A DNA stretch of 64,000 bases from Casuarius casuarius (taxonomy: Eukaryota > Chordata > Aves > Casuariiformes > Casuariidae): contig PTFA01000011.1 of assembly GCA_003342895.1 (NCBI GenBank), positions 7,527,081 through 7,591,080 on the forward strand, given 5' to 3'. Below, piece after piece: positions 26,405 to 39,998 of this stretch. Below the pieces are notes generated by a model. That model had not been told where the DNA came from, searched no databases, and worked only from the letters and a program-made list of their open reading frames with translations. Every line of letters starts with the position of its first letter. The stretch's first letter is position 1. Position numbers and translations under genes: made by a program.

Positions 26405-26574
26405 ACAGAAGTTCTTGGCTAAAAAGCAACCTTAAAGGTTTGTGGGACCTCATTTTGGGCTCCTCTTCTTCAGTGAAGTCCAACATGTAATTAAAAATGT
26501 TTATCCAGATGGATGAGAGGATGCTTTGAGAGTATTGTACTCTGCTATTTATCATTTTTGTAAATTTCTAATTA

Positions 26575-26580
26575 AATAAA
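26575..26580 (+). terminator. Candidate GBE1 polyadenylation signal AATAAA (favoured)
   Basis: A canonical AATAAA lies in ATTAAATAAAAAAC, about 605 bases past the stop codon. T/G-rich sequence follows within about 50 bases (CTGATGCTGTTGTATACTG), the kind of downstream element used for cleavage. This is my preferred end of the GBE1 transcript. Confidence 0.45.
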
Positions 26581-27046
26581 AAACAGTCAAATGGGCAGGT
26601 TGAGTGACTCTGACCTGCTGATGCTGTTGTATACTGCTTATTTGCTGCCGTTCAAATCACAGTCTGTGCACCTTGGTTTCTACAGCTGAAAAAAAAGGCA
26701 CTTGACTATTTTCTATAGGCCCCTAAAATGCTCAGAAGGAGGAGCAATTTGTTCTTACTACAGTGATACCATGCTAGGAGATGTTCTCGAATTTTATTTT
26801 TTCCTTTTTTACTTATCTCAGTAATGTCAAGACCTTGTAATACTGATTTCAGCATTTTCAGAAGCTGCCATTCAGCTTGGAGCACGATGTTCTTGCACTT
26901 TTATGACTTTCAAAACATCACTTACCATGAAGAAGTAGTCTCAAAATATAGTAATGAAACTAAAGTTTGGGGTTTTTTATTTTTCCCCCTAAGTTCAAGG
27001 TGGTTAATTATTGGCGTGCTGTTAAGATTGTTCAAGTGAGTTCTTT

Positions 27047-27052
27047 AATAAA
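27047..27052 (+). terminator. Candidate distal polyadenylation signal AATAAA
   Basis: AATAAA lies in CTTTAATAAAACTAGG, followed by a T-run with G (TTTTTTGTAAAG). It could serve a longer GBE1 3' UTR or be a chance hexamer in AT-rich DNA. Confidence 0.25.
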
Positions 27053-28274
27053 ACTAGGACTTTTTTGTAAAGAGTAAGATTCTCTATAGTTGAAGATGTA
27101 TTACAGAGTATTCTGTAGAGTTCATACCAAATTAAAGAGAAATGCTTTGTTTTGCTCCACGTATTTTAAAGCATATTTGAATTGGTTCTCAAATGAATGA
27201 TTCTTGTGTTTTGTACAAGTCTGAGCTTTCTAACTTTAAAAAAGCCAAAGAGGAAGATGTCCATGACCGTTTCCAAGTCATACTTTTACACAGTTTCTTC
27301 TGTGGGCCACTATGTAGATTATTGAATACTTGTGTCAACACTGAAAATCTTTTCACAGCTCTTGGAATGATTACTTGTACTTTAATACGGTTTACTTTTA
27401 AGCAAAATAGAAAGTATAATGGGATAATACAGCATTGAAAGCAATCTTTTGGGAGACTTCACACTGAAAGGACTTTATGAACATCCACCGTCTGAATTCT
27501 TTATTGGAGTAGAGCACTATAACACTGTTTAGTATCATGGTTCATTTTCCCCTGTACCACTTTCATCATTGTTTGGCAGTGGGCGAAGAAAAGCATTCCC
27601 ATATGCTGAGACTTTGAAAGAAATACGCTGAACTGTTTTAACAACTGGAACTGATTATCATTTTTGTCAAATGATATTTTGTTTGTAGTGAAATAAAAAG
27701 TGACATAGTTATATCCTATATTTACATTATATTGATCTACTAATATATTTTGTAGATTTTTTTTTTTTTTTAAACTGGCAGCAGTTCCAGGTTTCAAAAT
27801 GTAATGTAAGGCAATTGCACTTTTCAGGCTTTTTTTGCAAGGGAAGGAATAAATGTGTGATGTGAAGTATAAACTGTATAAAATTACATGCAAATAAACT
27901 CTGAGGAGGATAAAACATAAATGCATATATGGTTTCATTGCTTATACTGTAAAAGTATTGTCCAGTAGTCTTAACGCTGGAGGATGTCGGCACATCTCAA
28001 AATCAGAAATTTGTCTTGGTCAGAAACAGTCTAGTGAGAATGGCAGAGTATTTCTCCGGTATAGATATTTCTCTCATGTAGTGAATGGATTAATAAAAGC
28101 ACACTACGTGAAGATTGGTAAAACAAACGTGAAAATGTGGGAAACATAAGAATTAAGGCTTTCTCACAGTCTGTGTGTATGCTGTAGCAGTGGGTGTGCT
28201 CCTGCCTGTCTTGCAAGGCTGGAAAGTTCTCCCTCGCAATATCCACGGAAAGCCAGTTTCTCCTTACTGCTCAG

Positions 28275-28290
28275 TGACGTCATATAAAGG
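28275..28290 (+). promoter_or_regulatory. Candidate core promoter: CRE abutting TATA box
   Basis: TGACGTCA (28275-28282), the full palindromic cAMP response element, is directly followed by TATAAAGG (28283-28290). Both are consensus matches, and CpG-containing sites are rare in this AT-rich window. The surrounding 28.18-28.48 kb is richer in GC than its neighbours. A start site would be expected near 28310-28320. No recognisable gene follows, so the product, if any, would be a non-coding or unannotated transcript. It could also be a remnant of an LTR, but no LTR ends were seen. Confidence 0.35.
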
Positions 28291-31200
28291 GGAATTCAGC
28301 TACTGCTGTTCCAACTCCTGTCTCGTGTCACATTTAGATTGCAAGACTTATGGCAAGAGTCCCTTCTCACCATTGTGCCACCTAAAAGGCTTGTACCCCC
28401 ATAGTCCAACTCCGTTACAGGTGCTTGTACTGCTTCAGAGTTTGTGTTCCCACAGCCTGTCACTACTACTAGTTTAAGCCTTGACCAGCACATAAGATCC
28501 AGAGCTTTTTTGCTCGGATGCACTTGAAATCAAATTAAAGTCAAATTTTGTAATTTATCTCTGGCCCAGGAGTAAATTACGAAGTGGCCCATGAGGATGA
28601 GGTCCCTGGGCACAAAGCTCTCTGCAGAGATTTAGACATTATGGAAGAACTCCCCTTTAAAATAATCTCTGTTTGGGTAGAGGGCTAGTAAGGTTCTTTA
28701 TTCCTTTAAAGGTAGCCTTCTCACATCCCTGTCACCAGCTACTTAGTAGCTCTGGCTTCAGCAATCATTGTTCCAGGATCTCTGTGATGGTTGATGAGAA
28801 CTCCAGTCGTTCTTCCTCACCTTCCTAAAGACTCAGGTTGAGTACTCAGGGACCCTCCTTCCGCCTTGTAGCATATGTGCTGAATGGTTCTTTGTACTGA
28901 ACAGCACAAGTTCATCTCCTACCTGGGCAATTCTTTCTAATAACATATTCCAAGTGGAGTAAGTTTCTATTTCCTTGCTGTTTCCTTCTCATGCAATTCA
29001 AGCTTTATTTATGTGAGGTATATTTTGAAGATGAAGAATGGAGCATTTATTTCAGTTCGGTGAGTACTTCTGACAAACAGACTTTAATGGAAAAAAAAAT
29101 CAGTTTTCTTACTTGTTTTCTCCTGTGAAATTTGTTATGCTTATTACATTCAATTTAGTAAAAAGTTTGTTAACCCTGTGCTCTGAAAGGCAGNACTGTG
29201 CTGTGGATAAAGAGATCATGAAAACGATCCTCTGAGAAAGGGAGGCCAACTGTAAACTGCAAGGTACCAGACTAGGTAAAGAATTGTATGGTGCTCAGAT
29301 ACAAAGCAAAGTGATATCTTCTGTATTAGTCCGTCAGTCACAATTCTGTTTTCAAATTAAGATGATTTAAACAGCTGAACGAGTTTTAATTTCCCTGTTG
29401 TTTCATGTCTCCAGGTTCTTAACTGCCCACTAACAGATGACTGGAGAACTTCCTGTTTATTTAAGTCTCCTCTCTCATAACTAGAAATCATTTCATTAGG
29501 TAGTGATGGGTGAGGGTTATGTCTGAATGAACACTAGAAACCGCCTTTTGCGGTTTTGTTCTTTTTGGGTTTTTTGTTTTTTAAGTCAAATATAAATATT
29601 TTGTTGAGGTATATAATCAATATTTCTTCTTACTGTTCCATAATTTAAATTTCTGCAGAATTTAAGTATATAGCACTCAAGAGTTCCCTCATTGACTAAT
29701 GTTTCCAAACTGGGCACATAATCAATGTAGGAGGACTGTTATGGACACAAAGCAACATTTCACATATTTCTATGCTTTATCCCTTAGCTAGGAAGCAAGT
29801 TTCAAAAAGTCAGTGTTATCTTCATAACGATTAACAGGGACTTTTCTGCCAAGGAAAGCTGTGTGCATGTCTCTTCAGACCTCATAGTATACGGTGCAAG
29901 TGTTTTGAGGGGTAGAGGGTTATCTGCTGTAGTGGAAAGCTGTCTCTTATGCCGCAACATGTTTTAGCTCTCACTTCTGGTTTCCAGATTATTTAGCATT
30001 GTATTCAAGTTCTTTAGGAGAGACACTGCATCTTTCTAAAAGTTTTTTCGAGCGTTTGAGGGGAGGAGAAAAAAANCCAACAAAACTCCACAACCTTCTG
30101 TCATGTGTGTGCCATTATTGAATGGGATCAATTTTTTTTTTATTTGTGCAATGCTTTCTTTATGTAAGATTTTTCATTTTTGCTTTATCTGAAAATAATT
30201 TGCAGTAATAGTGATTGGCTGACATAGGGCTGCTCTTATTAAAAAGAATTTTATGAAACTTTGGATAAAAAATAACTGCAGTTGAATATGATAAAAATAT
30301 TCTGCTTACAGAAAGGTAAAAACGAGTTAATTATGACTTATCAGATGAAACAAATCTTATTTTTCATGCCTATGAGTACAATATGTACCTGTAAATATAA
30401 ATAACTCTTTGCATGTTCATGGTAAATTAAAGCCTAAAATGACTTAGGAGAAAAAGTAAGAATTTGTAGGTATTGAAGTAAGCTTTCAGCTTACTTGACA
30501 TTTTTGTGTATTTACAAGGTTATTTTGAACCCTGAAAATGGTCTAGTAGTTTAATTGAACTAGTTCTGAAAACTGTCTTCTAAAGTTAAGGCAACCATAA
30601 TCATTTCTCCAAGTATTAAGGATTAAAATTGATCACTAATCACCCATGCCATTTGACTCTAAGCAGAACTCCCTCTAAGCATGTTTCTTCTAAGTATTCT
30701 CCACAAATCACAGTTGAAATGCATAGAAAAAGAACAGATAAGACAATGTAAATTTAATGGGTTGAATATTCAGTGTATGCTCAGGGTAAGTATCATGTCT
30801 ATTAACAAAAAAACAAATGAACAAAAACCCCAAATCAGATTGTATTTGGACAGTGCGTTAAGGAAAAATAGATATGTCTGCAAATGCTGTCATGTTACAC
30901 TGTTTTCCCCATAATTTTTTTGGTTTCCTACTTTCCAGTTGATTGCTGGATTTACTGGATCTTTGTAGTGAAGGAAATTACTCAGTATATTCTTTACTGG
31001 GAGAGCGAAAGAGAGAGGAGAAAGGAGGGGTGGGGGGGGCTAGCTCTCCCACTAAAAATTGAGAGTTTCCTGTCCACTTCAAAAATATATTGGCTAACAA
31101 AATGAAAGTAGGAGAAGTCAAATGGGGGACGAGGTAAATCCCAACCTTTCTTAGTTACTTCTCTGAGTATTTAGCATGCTCTGTGTCTACAAAGGCAGTG

Positions 31201-31783
31201 GAGCAAGATAACTGGATTGAATTCGTTATCCTGCTGTTAAAGTATCACTTTTGTGTAAGATCAAAAAAAATCTATGTATTCAGTCTTTCATGCTAGAAAT
31301 TCTTTGACCAGTTCTTTGGTATTAGGCCTGGCTTGCTAGTATGTGATTATCCCTTCAGAAATGTGTAAAAAATTATTTTCTACTTGCAAATGTAAGTAGT
31401 TTTTCATAACTTAATAAAAGTTTATTCACTATTAAAAGAAAAAAAGCTTTGTCAAATGACTACTTTCTGGTGCAGTAAAGATATGGAAAATTAACTGAAA
31501 TGAAAACCTGTTCTGTAGAACATGAGAAATCGTAACCATTACTTTTGTACAAAGCTTCTTTCATGTATTGACCACTGCTGGGGTTTTTTGCGTTTCTTTA
31601 TTTGTCACAGTGATATTAGACTAAATGCAACATTTTCTTTGAACCTTTCCATATTCTGTAACCTATGTAAATATTAGTTCTTTGAGGCAATCACAATTTT
31701 CAGTCTTCAGTAATAAGTTGGGGTTAGCTTTGGTTTGGAGTTTTCTAGGATAAGAAAAAGAGGGAGGTTTAAGATGCGTGTTT

Positions 31784-31798
31784 GGTGGTGGTGGTGGT
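31784..31798. repeat. (GGT)n trinucleotide repeat
   Basis: Five GGT units in a row. Confidence 0.85.
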
Positions 31799-32141
31799 AA
31801 ATGCCACCTCAGTTCCTGCCTCTGTAGTTCCACTAATCATTTTAAATCTCTTTGGCTGTGGCATGTTTTTGTCAGACGAAAGTAAACCCTTCCTGGTAGT
31901 AGAAAAAGCATGTCTTTAGTCTAACATGAGAAAGCCAATTATATAAACACATCAGGTCCAAAAAATATATATTTTTGTATCCAGGATTGTTTGTCTGAAG
32001 GAACTAGTGTTGCTCACTTTATGAAATTGTGCAGGAGAGCTGTATGACACAGATGCAGAAAAAAAAATTCCCAAGGCAAAAAATATTTCCAAGATTTCAA
32101 AAATATCTCCATCTTCATTGGGAGATCTCCAGAGAGAGTGT

Positions 32142-32157
32142 GGGGGGGGGGGGGGGG
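32142..32157. repeat. G-run (16)
   Basis: Sixteen consecutive G after a GA-rich segment. Other G/C homopolymers lie at 8173-8183, 9849-9866 (C-rich), 11701-11710 and 15055-15069 (C). Confidence 0.95.
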
Positions 32158-32551
32158 CAGGTGGTTGGGTTTTTTCGTTGTTGGTTTTTTTCTTTATGGC
32201 AGGTAGTTTTATTTAGTTTTCTAGTTGGTTTGTCACTCACTCAGGCATGATGGACCATCCCTGTACTGCTTAGTTCAATTATTTGTTCTTTGTAAGTTCC
32301 TTTAGTCTTGGACTGTTGCTATTCTAGAGAGTCACCCTCTAAATCAGAAGTTCAAAGCTCATAGATCTTTCCTGGGGGAGGGGGGGATTAATACTGGGAT
32401 GTTTTCATGAAAATGTTGGATTTTAATAGATCAGCATTTTGGGGGAGAGATATGTGGCAAAAAAAGCCCTCACAATATATTGGGTGTGTAGCTGCATGGA
32501 GGCAGCTTTCAGTGACTTCACTGCGTGAGCTACCATATGTTACTTTTGAAG

Positions 32552-32571
32552 ATATATATATATATATATAT
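32552..32571. repeat. (AT)n microsatellite
   Basis: Ten AT units are followed by GTATATGTA and a T-run. Confidence 0.95.
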
Positions 32572-35500
32572 GTATATGTATTTTTTTTTTTAATGAACAT
32601 ATAAAGCCATAGGGCTACAGAGCTACCTTTTCTTAGGCCTCCTTTGGCTTCTTTAGTTCGAGCCTTGGCAATCAGCTGTGTCCCTTCTGGTGGCACCGGT
32701 TGGTGAAGTTCGGCAGTCAGTGATTTGGCCTGTGGTGCTGGCTTCAGCATTTGCTTTTCCCAATGGGTCAGGCTTGTTCCTGTGTCCCTGGCACAAATGT
32801 TTCTGGTCATGTGATGAATTGGACTGGAAAATATAAAGGTCAGGAAAATAGTGACTTTTTTTTTTAAACTGTAGGGCTAGCTGGAAAAATGGGCTTTTCA
32901 CAGTTGATGTCCCAGTCTTATTTCCTGCAATTTATCAGGAGATGGCTATGCTGTGCTGAATATGTATGTGTTTTTTTCCAGCTGAGCTGTGTAAAACCTG
33001 CTGTTAAACAGAAATTACTGCTGCTTCTAGTTTTCAGTAGCCTGCTGGAATTACCAGCCTTTATTCCTCAAACTTACCAGACAAGAGTAATCCAATATAT
33101 CATATTCATAGATTAACACAGGGGCCGCATGTCCTTCCTAGCACTGACTTCTTTTTTTTATAATCCCCAAGGAATCACCCTATAATGTAACGAAGTATTT
33201 TTAAACAAATTAAACATGGTTTGCCCAATTGGGGATAGCTGGTAGGAAGTGATATTGAGAGATCAGATGCATTTAATGCAATTTTAGCTTTTTCCTTTTT
33301 ATTTTCTTCTCCTGTGGATGTAGAAAGCATGAGGTATCACTGGTGGCTCATGCATCCCTAGCAATGCTATCACTGAGTGCACACACACTTTAAAGGGAAC
33401 ATAAAACCGTATTGACATGTAGCTAGAAATTAACTAGGGACAGCTATTCTCATATCGACAAACAAAATCTAATTATCCAGTCCTCTGTTAGATTTAAGCA
33501 CTGATGGAGTGGATAGAGGAGGGAGGAGAGTCCTAATCTCTCATCACTGCACAAACAGGGTTACACTTTCTCAGAAGTCTTCATGTTATTTCTGGTAGAC
33601 GACATGAAGGGAGCAAATATCCCTGAATTACAAAAATGCTACTGTTGGGGAAGCTGTCTTTAGGTAATTCTTGCTCTGTGGTATATGCTTATTAGACTGG
33701 TTGATCATAATAGTCCAATCTAACCTTGAGTTGTGGTATACATACAACAAGTTATGTAAAATGCTGTGTGAGGTTGTTAAACATAGAAGATACTGCTGAT
33801 GTTGCTTCTCAGGTAACTTGTATGTAGATACTCTTATGAATAATTAAATACACTGACATTTCACGTTAACTGTCTTCTGGGTTTGAAATCATGACTTGCT
33901 TTGATGCTAGGCATAGCTTTCAGCCTGTCTAGTCTGCCTTTGCTTCTTTCTGAATAGGGCTTGTGAATCTTCCTGTTTATTTTGGACAACCTAGGTGGAT
34001 GTCGTGTGCTTTAGATATTTCTACAAAGTTCTGCTGCCTCATAGGACAGTGCCTTGCTTAGTCCTGCAATCTGGACCTTTTAAGCAGCCCTTGTGTCCTT
34101 ATTCCTTCCTATTTCTCTGGTATCCAACACCCAGTGACAAGAGTCTGTTGATGTAGTTATTTGCAAGGTATTTTTGGCCCATTGAAAGGTCTTTTATTAA
34201 GGCCAATCTCTCCAGTGCTTGAAGACGGAAGGTGGATTGCAGCATAGGCAAATGCGTTGGCCTGTGTTGTACATCTGATTCACCCCCAGAGGAGGGGTGA
34301 TCTCATGATGGTTGACTTCTCCAGCTTTTATAGGTTCTGTGGCCCTGGTTTTGTGGCCCCTTTTGAGGGCTGACCCTGACCTGAGAGGCTTGGTAGCAAT
34401 ATTTCAACCGTTGCTGTCACAGCGATTTATTATAAAAGTGACGATATAAGCTGCCATCAGAGATGTGCAAATGAACCATCTTCAACTTCTTAAACTTACT
34501 GCTCTGTGCCTGCTCCTCAGCAGTGTTTGCATGTTGCTGGTAGGGAATTTTCTCACAAGGAAAAATTGCAAGTCTGAGCATGTCCTTGCATATATTTGGA
34601 AAAGTGTTTCCTTTGTGGCCCGTACATCTTTATTCTGAAAAGCTGGCATTGTGCCAGATGACTTACCCAGGATATGAGAGAACTACTTCACAGCACACCT
34701 GATACAGCTTTCTGTAGTGGTATGCTGGGGGACGGAAAGCAAAGCATGAAGGTGTGAAGGGCTCGTGAAGCCACATCACCTGCTGAGGTAGCTTTGACCA
34801 GTGGAAGAGTCAGACATGACAGGAATCCTCCTGCTACCTGCTGGATTGATGCAATCAAATGCACCCTCTTCCTCTCTCTTCCAAGGGGACCAGTCATATT
34901 CATACCAATACGCAGGCTCAGCAAATGATCAGGGGATTACAAGTACAAAGCAAGAACTCACTGGCATGACAGCATGGCCAAGTCAAACAAAGATATGGAA
35001 GCCACTCCACCCATGCCCTCCTCCCCATATTATTTTTTATTAACTGTTGATATTTTCTGTGTTCCAGTTCTTGCTAGAACCAGTTGCTTATCCTGTCTTT
35101 TACAGACACCACTGCTGGCAGAAAGTGCAAGCTGCCAGCAGTAGGTAGCTATCTGATAATCCTCCATATGGGGAAGGGCAGGTTTGCTTGGGGGTGGCCT
35201 GCATGTGGTACAGGAATTTGTACATGGTGGGGCAGATGCATTTGCAGATAGTCTTGGTGGCTATCTGGAATAAACTTGCTTCCTTTGCTTTTAAATATTT
35301 AGTTATTATCTCTTGGTCACAGGAATTTGAATAGTTGGGCTTTATTTTTTAAGCACACGCTCTGCACTATTCTGTACTCACTTTTGCATCTTTTCTGCAT
35401 CTCTCAGCCATGTCATTTGCAATGGCAACCCACTGCTGCACAATATTTACACAAATGATACTGCTTAATTAACCAAGTCACATGTAATACCACATAGCAT

Positions 35501-38500
35501 TTTTCTAGAAGTCCTAACGGCCTGAAAGGCCTGAACCTCTTAGGAATAATAACAAAAAAGCAGTGGTATAGTTTAGAAAGATAAGTATGCTGCAAATGTG
35601 TTAACTTGGTTCCCAGAACAGTTTGGGGGCAAACAAGCTAGATTCCTTAGAGATGGAACTAAACTACGGACTTTTCTCCAAAATTGCCCCAAATGCACCT
35701 TGGTGCATAATTGGTTCAGTTCCTAATATTCACATACTTGGCCTCTGCCCACAGCAAGGACTTCTCACATGCATCTAATGCGTTTTCCTATCAGAAAGCT
35801 TCAAAGTACATCTGGAGTGAAGACTTCTCAGCCCCGTGGACCAAACTAAATCAAATCCAAAGTATACTGCCCAAACCACATATAATAGCAAAGTGAAGAG
35901 CTCAGCAACAGCCACTTTGATCTTCTGTTCCGTTACTAAAGCATTTACTAACATAGATGTAGCCTAAACAGGCTGGCACTATGATTTTAAAATCTGCAAG
36001 ACTTTACATGTTGTTTTGTAATGCTACAAACCAAACTAGATATACAGAAATGTTGCTGAAAATGTTTACACAGAATTGATGTTGTGAATCTACAATTATT
36101 TTTACAGTTATCTTAATGTGGCTATTCTGCTCTAATAGCAGCCTTTAGTCATTGTTCTTCTGCCTGCTAAGGCAAATAATGTGCTTGTCTAATGTAACAG
36201 AAACTGCAGTCAGTAGCAAAATCTTTAATATCCAATTTGCTAAACCTTATTTTGCACTTTTTCATCTGAAATGCAGATTTAGAAATTGAAGCAGTATATG
36301 TAACATTTCAGTGCACAAAATCATTACCAACAGGATATTTGGATGGCAGTTGCAATTTAGTTTTGGAGGTTTTTTTTCTCTCTGAGACAAATTTATCTTC
36401 AAGTGCCAGAAGATTTTTAAAAGTTAACACTTTTTTTAAAGAAGCACATAGTGAAACAGTTGTTTTCCCCTTCCTCCACCAAAGACCCCCTCATTCTCAG
36501 TGAACTTCCTGTATTTTTCAACTCAAAAGAATTATAATTACACTGGCATCTGAGGGTTACCATACCCTTTGTATGGTCATGAGTCCAAAATCTGCAATTT
36601 GTTCTTCACCCTAGTGGAGATTGATACTTCCTTGTGCCGCAAACCTTATGTTTGGCAGTAAGGGATAGTGAGGACTGATTTGTGTCCTCAAGAAAAGCTA
36701 AAGCATGGGAGAAGTAAAACTGATATCATTCCGCTTTACAGACAGAGATCTGTCACATAGAGGATATATTTCAGGTTATATTAACCTTAAAACATTTTGC
36801 TGATACAAGGATTCGTTGCTTGCAACACTCTCTTCTTACTAAATTTATCTTTATTTAATTGCACTCAGGAGTAGCCTACCTCTCTCTAAGTTGGATGGTG
36901 TGAATACTCCCCTTGATGTCCTTCACATATTTTATTTTGCTAATGTTCTGCTGCACTTTCTGGTTGCACTCTAATGTTGCATGCCCTAGCAGTTGCAGTA
37001 ATTGGGGAGGGTGCTATGTGGTATGCTAAAAGTACATCAGAGGTATAAAATGGTGTCTATACATGGTCATGCTGTGGTATTCACCATGTCAGCCCTTTTT
37101 TGCAGTTTTGCCTCACTATGCCAGATGTAGTTTCAGAACAGCTCTACTCTCACCTAGCTAGCCACGTACAGTCCCTCTGGGATCCAGATAGCACTAATGG
37201 GAAAAGGCTTATTCCTGGAGTTGGTGAATGAGTCTTCCAGCTTCTCACCAGACCTGGTCAATGGAAGCATGTGTTACCCAGGTGTCAAGCTACTGCAGAA
37301 TGAAGATTGTCCTAGAAGCTTCTTGGGAGCACTGCTGAGTAGTCATGAGAAAGATGAGTATCCTCCCTCACCCTTGCTAACAACTAACGTACCAAGTTAT
37401 TACCTGACAGATGAGATTAATTGTAGGGGNTTTTTTAATGTGTTGGAATAGTCTGTCAGTTTTAAGTTCATGGGAGGAAGATAACATAGTCTCAGCACAG
37501 AGCTCACGTATAAAAGTCATGCAAGAGGAAATGGGAGACTGTACAGGACTGATGGCAGAGGCCTTTGCCCACAGGCTACCAGCAGAACCATGTCAGCAGC
37601 CACATCCCCTCGCAAAGGAGGCTGCCAAGGTTGAGCTAAAGATGTCATCCCACTGTTCTAGCCTGTCCCAAGTGAAGGCAGTGTAGATGGGTATCAGAAG
37701 AGAGTGAAAGGTATTTCCAAGACCCTGCAAGCTTACTGCATTTTCTTCCCTGGCTTTGAGTTGAAACATCTTGAACTGGTGCAGCAGAAACAGATTGTTC
37801 TTTTCCATTGCTAGCATCTATGATCTTTAATAATGCCAGGGAAGTTGTGATGTAAGCATAAAACTTTCTGTTCAAAGGATGTGTATGCTGCCTCTGCTGG
37901 GAAATATAAATAGTGTGCTCTGTGACATTGCATGGGAGGCATCTTGCTTGATCTTGTTTTCCATAAGATTAACATTTGTTTCTATGTAAGTATATTAAAT
38001 GTGCCTGCTGTAGATATTCATGCGCTGTACTGAAACCGAATATACCTTTACACTGAAGTATTAGTCAACATAAGCAGCAATTAATTTCCTTTAAATATAA
38101 ATTAAATCATGGAGGTTATCCAATCACTTTTGTTAAGCCAAAGCCTGTGTAAATGCATAAAGCCCTCTGCCAGGCACTAAAAATCAACATTACAGAAGAG
38201 GTGGTGAAGGAAAAGCTAGTATTCTTTTTCATTAGAAAACCCCAAATAGAGGTCAATATTGTGATGGTTACAATGGTCCCATGAATTTGGTGTTTATAGA
38301 GGCACATTAACCTAATAACAGCAGTCAAATAAGTCATGCCAATTGTAAGCAATCTCAGATACAAACCTCTTCAGCTTGGTGTCAGGTTCTGGCCTTGCTG
38401 AACACACATAGTAGGAAATATTGATTTTAAATATATTATTTGTATATAGAGTAATCCCTGTTTATGTATGCAGTTAATACCACAGAAAACAAAAATTATT

Positions 38501-39063
38501 TATAAATATGATTTAAGTTGCATTAGAGCTTAAAAAAGTCTCTTGACAATTTTCTTAAGAGGGTTAAGCAAATATATTAAAACTGTCATTCTCATTCCAA
38601 TCCTCTAGGAAAAGTCATCCTTCAGTTTTCATAAAAATCCAGAAATAACTAAAATGTATTTCTCTCTCAAAGTAGAGCTTACTGTCTCCTGTCTGGGTGA
38701 ATAATTGAATTTATTGGGTCATTCAGCAAACTGATAAACTACAAATATGTAAGGATTGTACTAACAGTTTTTCTTTTCTCTTTTGTTATCAAAGTAAAAC
38801 AGAATGTTTTATATTACTTGAGGTACTTCATTTGACCTAAAACAAAAAGATTAATTTTGAAGCATTTGAAGAACAGAAGAGAACTGATAGACTAGTTTTA
38901 CCCATGGTCCAATTTCCACTCTGTGGGAAAGGAAGTGATTTTTGGAGATCTCAGTGTTAATGCGATATGGACCTAGGTGTAAAATGACCATCCCCTGACA
39001 GAGCCAGTGATCAGCTTTGTAGGAAATATCCAAGCAGTGTTTGCTTCAGAAAAACATCATGAT

Positions 39064-39135
39064 TCTCTGCCCTAGTGATTAGGATACCCATGTGGGAGGT
39101 GAGATATCTTGGTTACCATTTCTAGTCCAAAAACT
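39064..39135 (+). repeat. Possible tRNA-derived SINE head
   Basis: TCTCTGCCCTAGTGATTAGG, then ATACCCATGTGGGAGGTGAG and ATATCTTGGTTACCATTTC, recall a sauropsid repeat of the form 'gcctagtggttagggcactcacctgggatgtgggagacccaggttcaa'. That family has tRNA-like A and B boxes. Here the A-box region (CTAGTGATTAGG) is fairly clear and the B box (GGTTACCATTTC) is degraded. The family name is not certain. Confidence 0.4.
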
Positions 39136-39998
39136 TTGTTGCTCACATATACGAAATGAGCAGTATTAATGTAACAGAGCACTCCGGATGTCTGAGGTGT
39201 CTCTGTTGACCAGAGTACCTGTCTGAGGTGAACAGCTGAGTTTAGACCTCAGGCAGTGAATGAAACTGAAGCTGAGCTCCTGGTCCTCCAGCAGCCTCAG
39301 CCTGACCTGCGTGGTTTCCAGATGAAACCATCTGACTTGCATCTTTATCTAGTTAACCTCAGGGATTTAGCAATGCCACCACTCTAAATGTGTGATACTA
39401 AAGCATCGACTTCATCCTGTTACCCACAATACTGCTTGCAGCACATTTACCCTGAGTGACTTGGCCCTTCTGTGTCTTTGCTTCCACTGTACCCTTCTTT
39501 TCTGGGCTGTCCTACAGTCTACCTACACATCCATTCAGTCTCCAAGTGGAAAGGCAAAGTGGTTGCAAGCGAGTGACACCCTCTTTTTCTCTCTCTGTCT
39601 CTATCCCTGATCACCAGCTCTCCTTTCTTCCCCTAGCAAAGGGGAAGAGCAGAGACGAGCAGCTGCCCATGTGGGTTTATGGGTATTGGGAGGTGATGGG
39701 TGGGAAGTCCCTAATCTTAGGAGAAGAAGAAAGGAGGTCCCACCATACTCCACACTATGCTGACAGCTGCTCTGGCACTCCAGGTCAGACCCCAAGGGAA
39801 GTGACCTGTGAAAGAAGGAGAGACTGGTCCCATTCCCAGCCTTTAAAATTCTACTGACAGGACCTCTGAAGGCTATCGTGATAGTAACCGTGGTGGTGCT
39901 GTATCCTTTGTATGGTATTAGTTCAGTTGTACAGGCAAATTGTGTCATGCTGCTCGCCAAAACTTTTTCCAGTAAACGGGGTATTGTCCACAAAGAAG

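Larger units (their letters stand above)
25971..26600 (+). other. GBE1: GBE1 3' UTR (probable extent)
   Basis: This is AT-rich sequence directly after the GBE1 stop codon with no intervening splice evidence. A 3' UTR of roughly 430-610 bases would end just after one of two AATAAA hexamers at 26399 and 26575. That is in the size range I recall for mammalian GBE1 3' UTRs. The exact end is inferred; use of the later hexamer at 27047 would lengthen it to about 1.1 kb. Confidence 0.6.
26601..39063. other. Gene desert downstream of GBE1, first part
   Basis: This is AT-rich single-copy sequence with no recognisable protein or RNA gene. The noted items inside are the AATAAA at 27047, the CRE-TATA site at 28275, a small AAACCGC/GCGGTTT hairpin at 29538-29556, and simple repeats at 31784, 32142 and 32552. 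Open frames up to 145 codons (for example 27501-27938 on the minus strand and 28175-28477 on the plus strand) have no familiar motif, and overlapping frames occur on both strands. A richer-GC patch at 37190-37700 contains two overlapping plus frames without a known match. Confidence 0.7.

Noticed and set aside
27501..27938. 145-codon minus-strand open frame
   Set aside because: Aromatic- and Lys-rich translation from A/T-rich DNA, with a homopolymer run inside; no known family.
28175..28477. 100-codon plus-strand frame overlapping the CRE-TATA site
   Set aside because: The putative promoter lies inside the frame, so they cannot be a simple promoter-gene pair; the C-terminal half is Leu/Ser low complexity.
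29538..29556. AAACCGC/GCGGTTT hairpin followed by T-rich sequence, like a bacterial terminator
   Set aside because: The DNA is vertebrate nuclear; a 7-bp stem is expected by chance in a window of this size.
32388..32810. 140-codon minus-strand open frame
   Set aside because: Contains a Tyr-Ile repeat encoded by the (AT)n microsatellite, so it is not a real protein.
37197..37686. Two overlapping plus-strand frames (84 and 91 codons)
   Set aside because: Different frames, no motif, and the overlap includes an N and a T-run; no evidence they form one gene.
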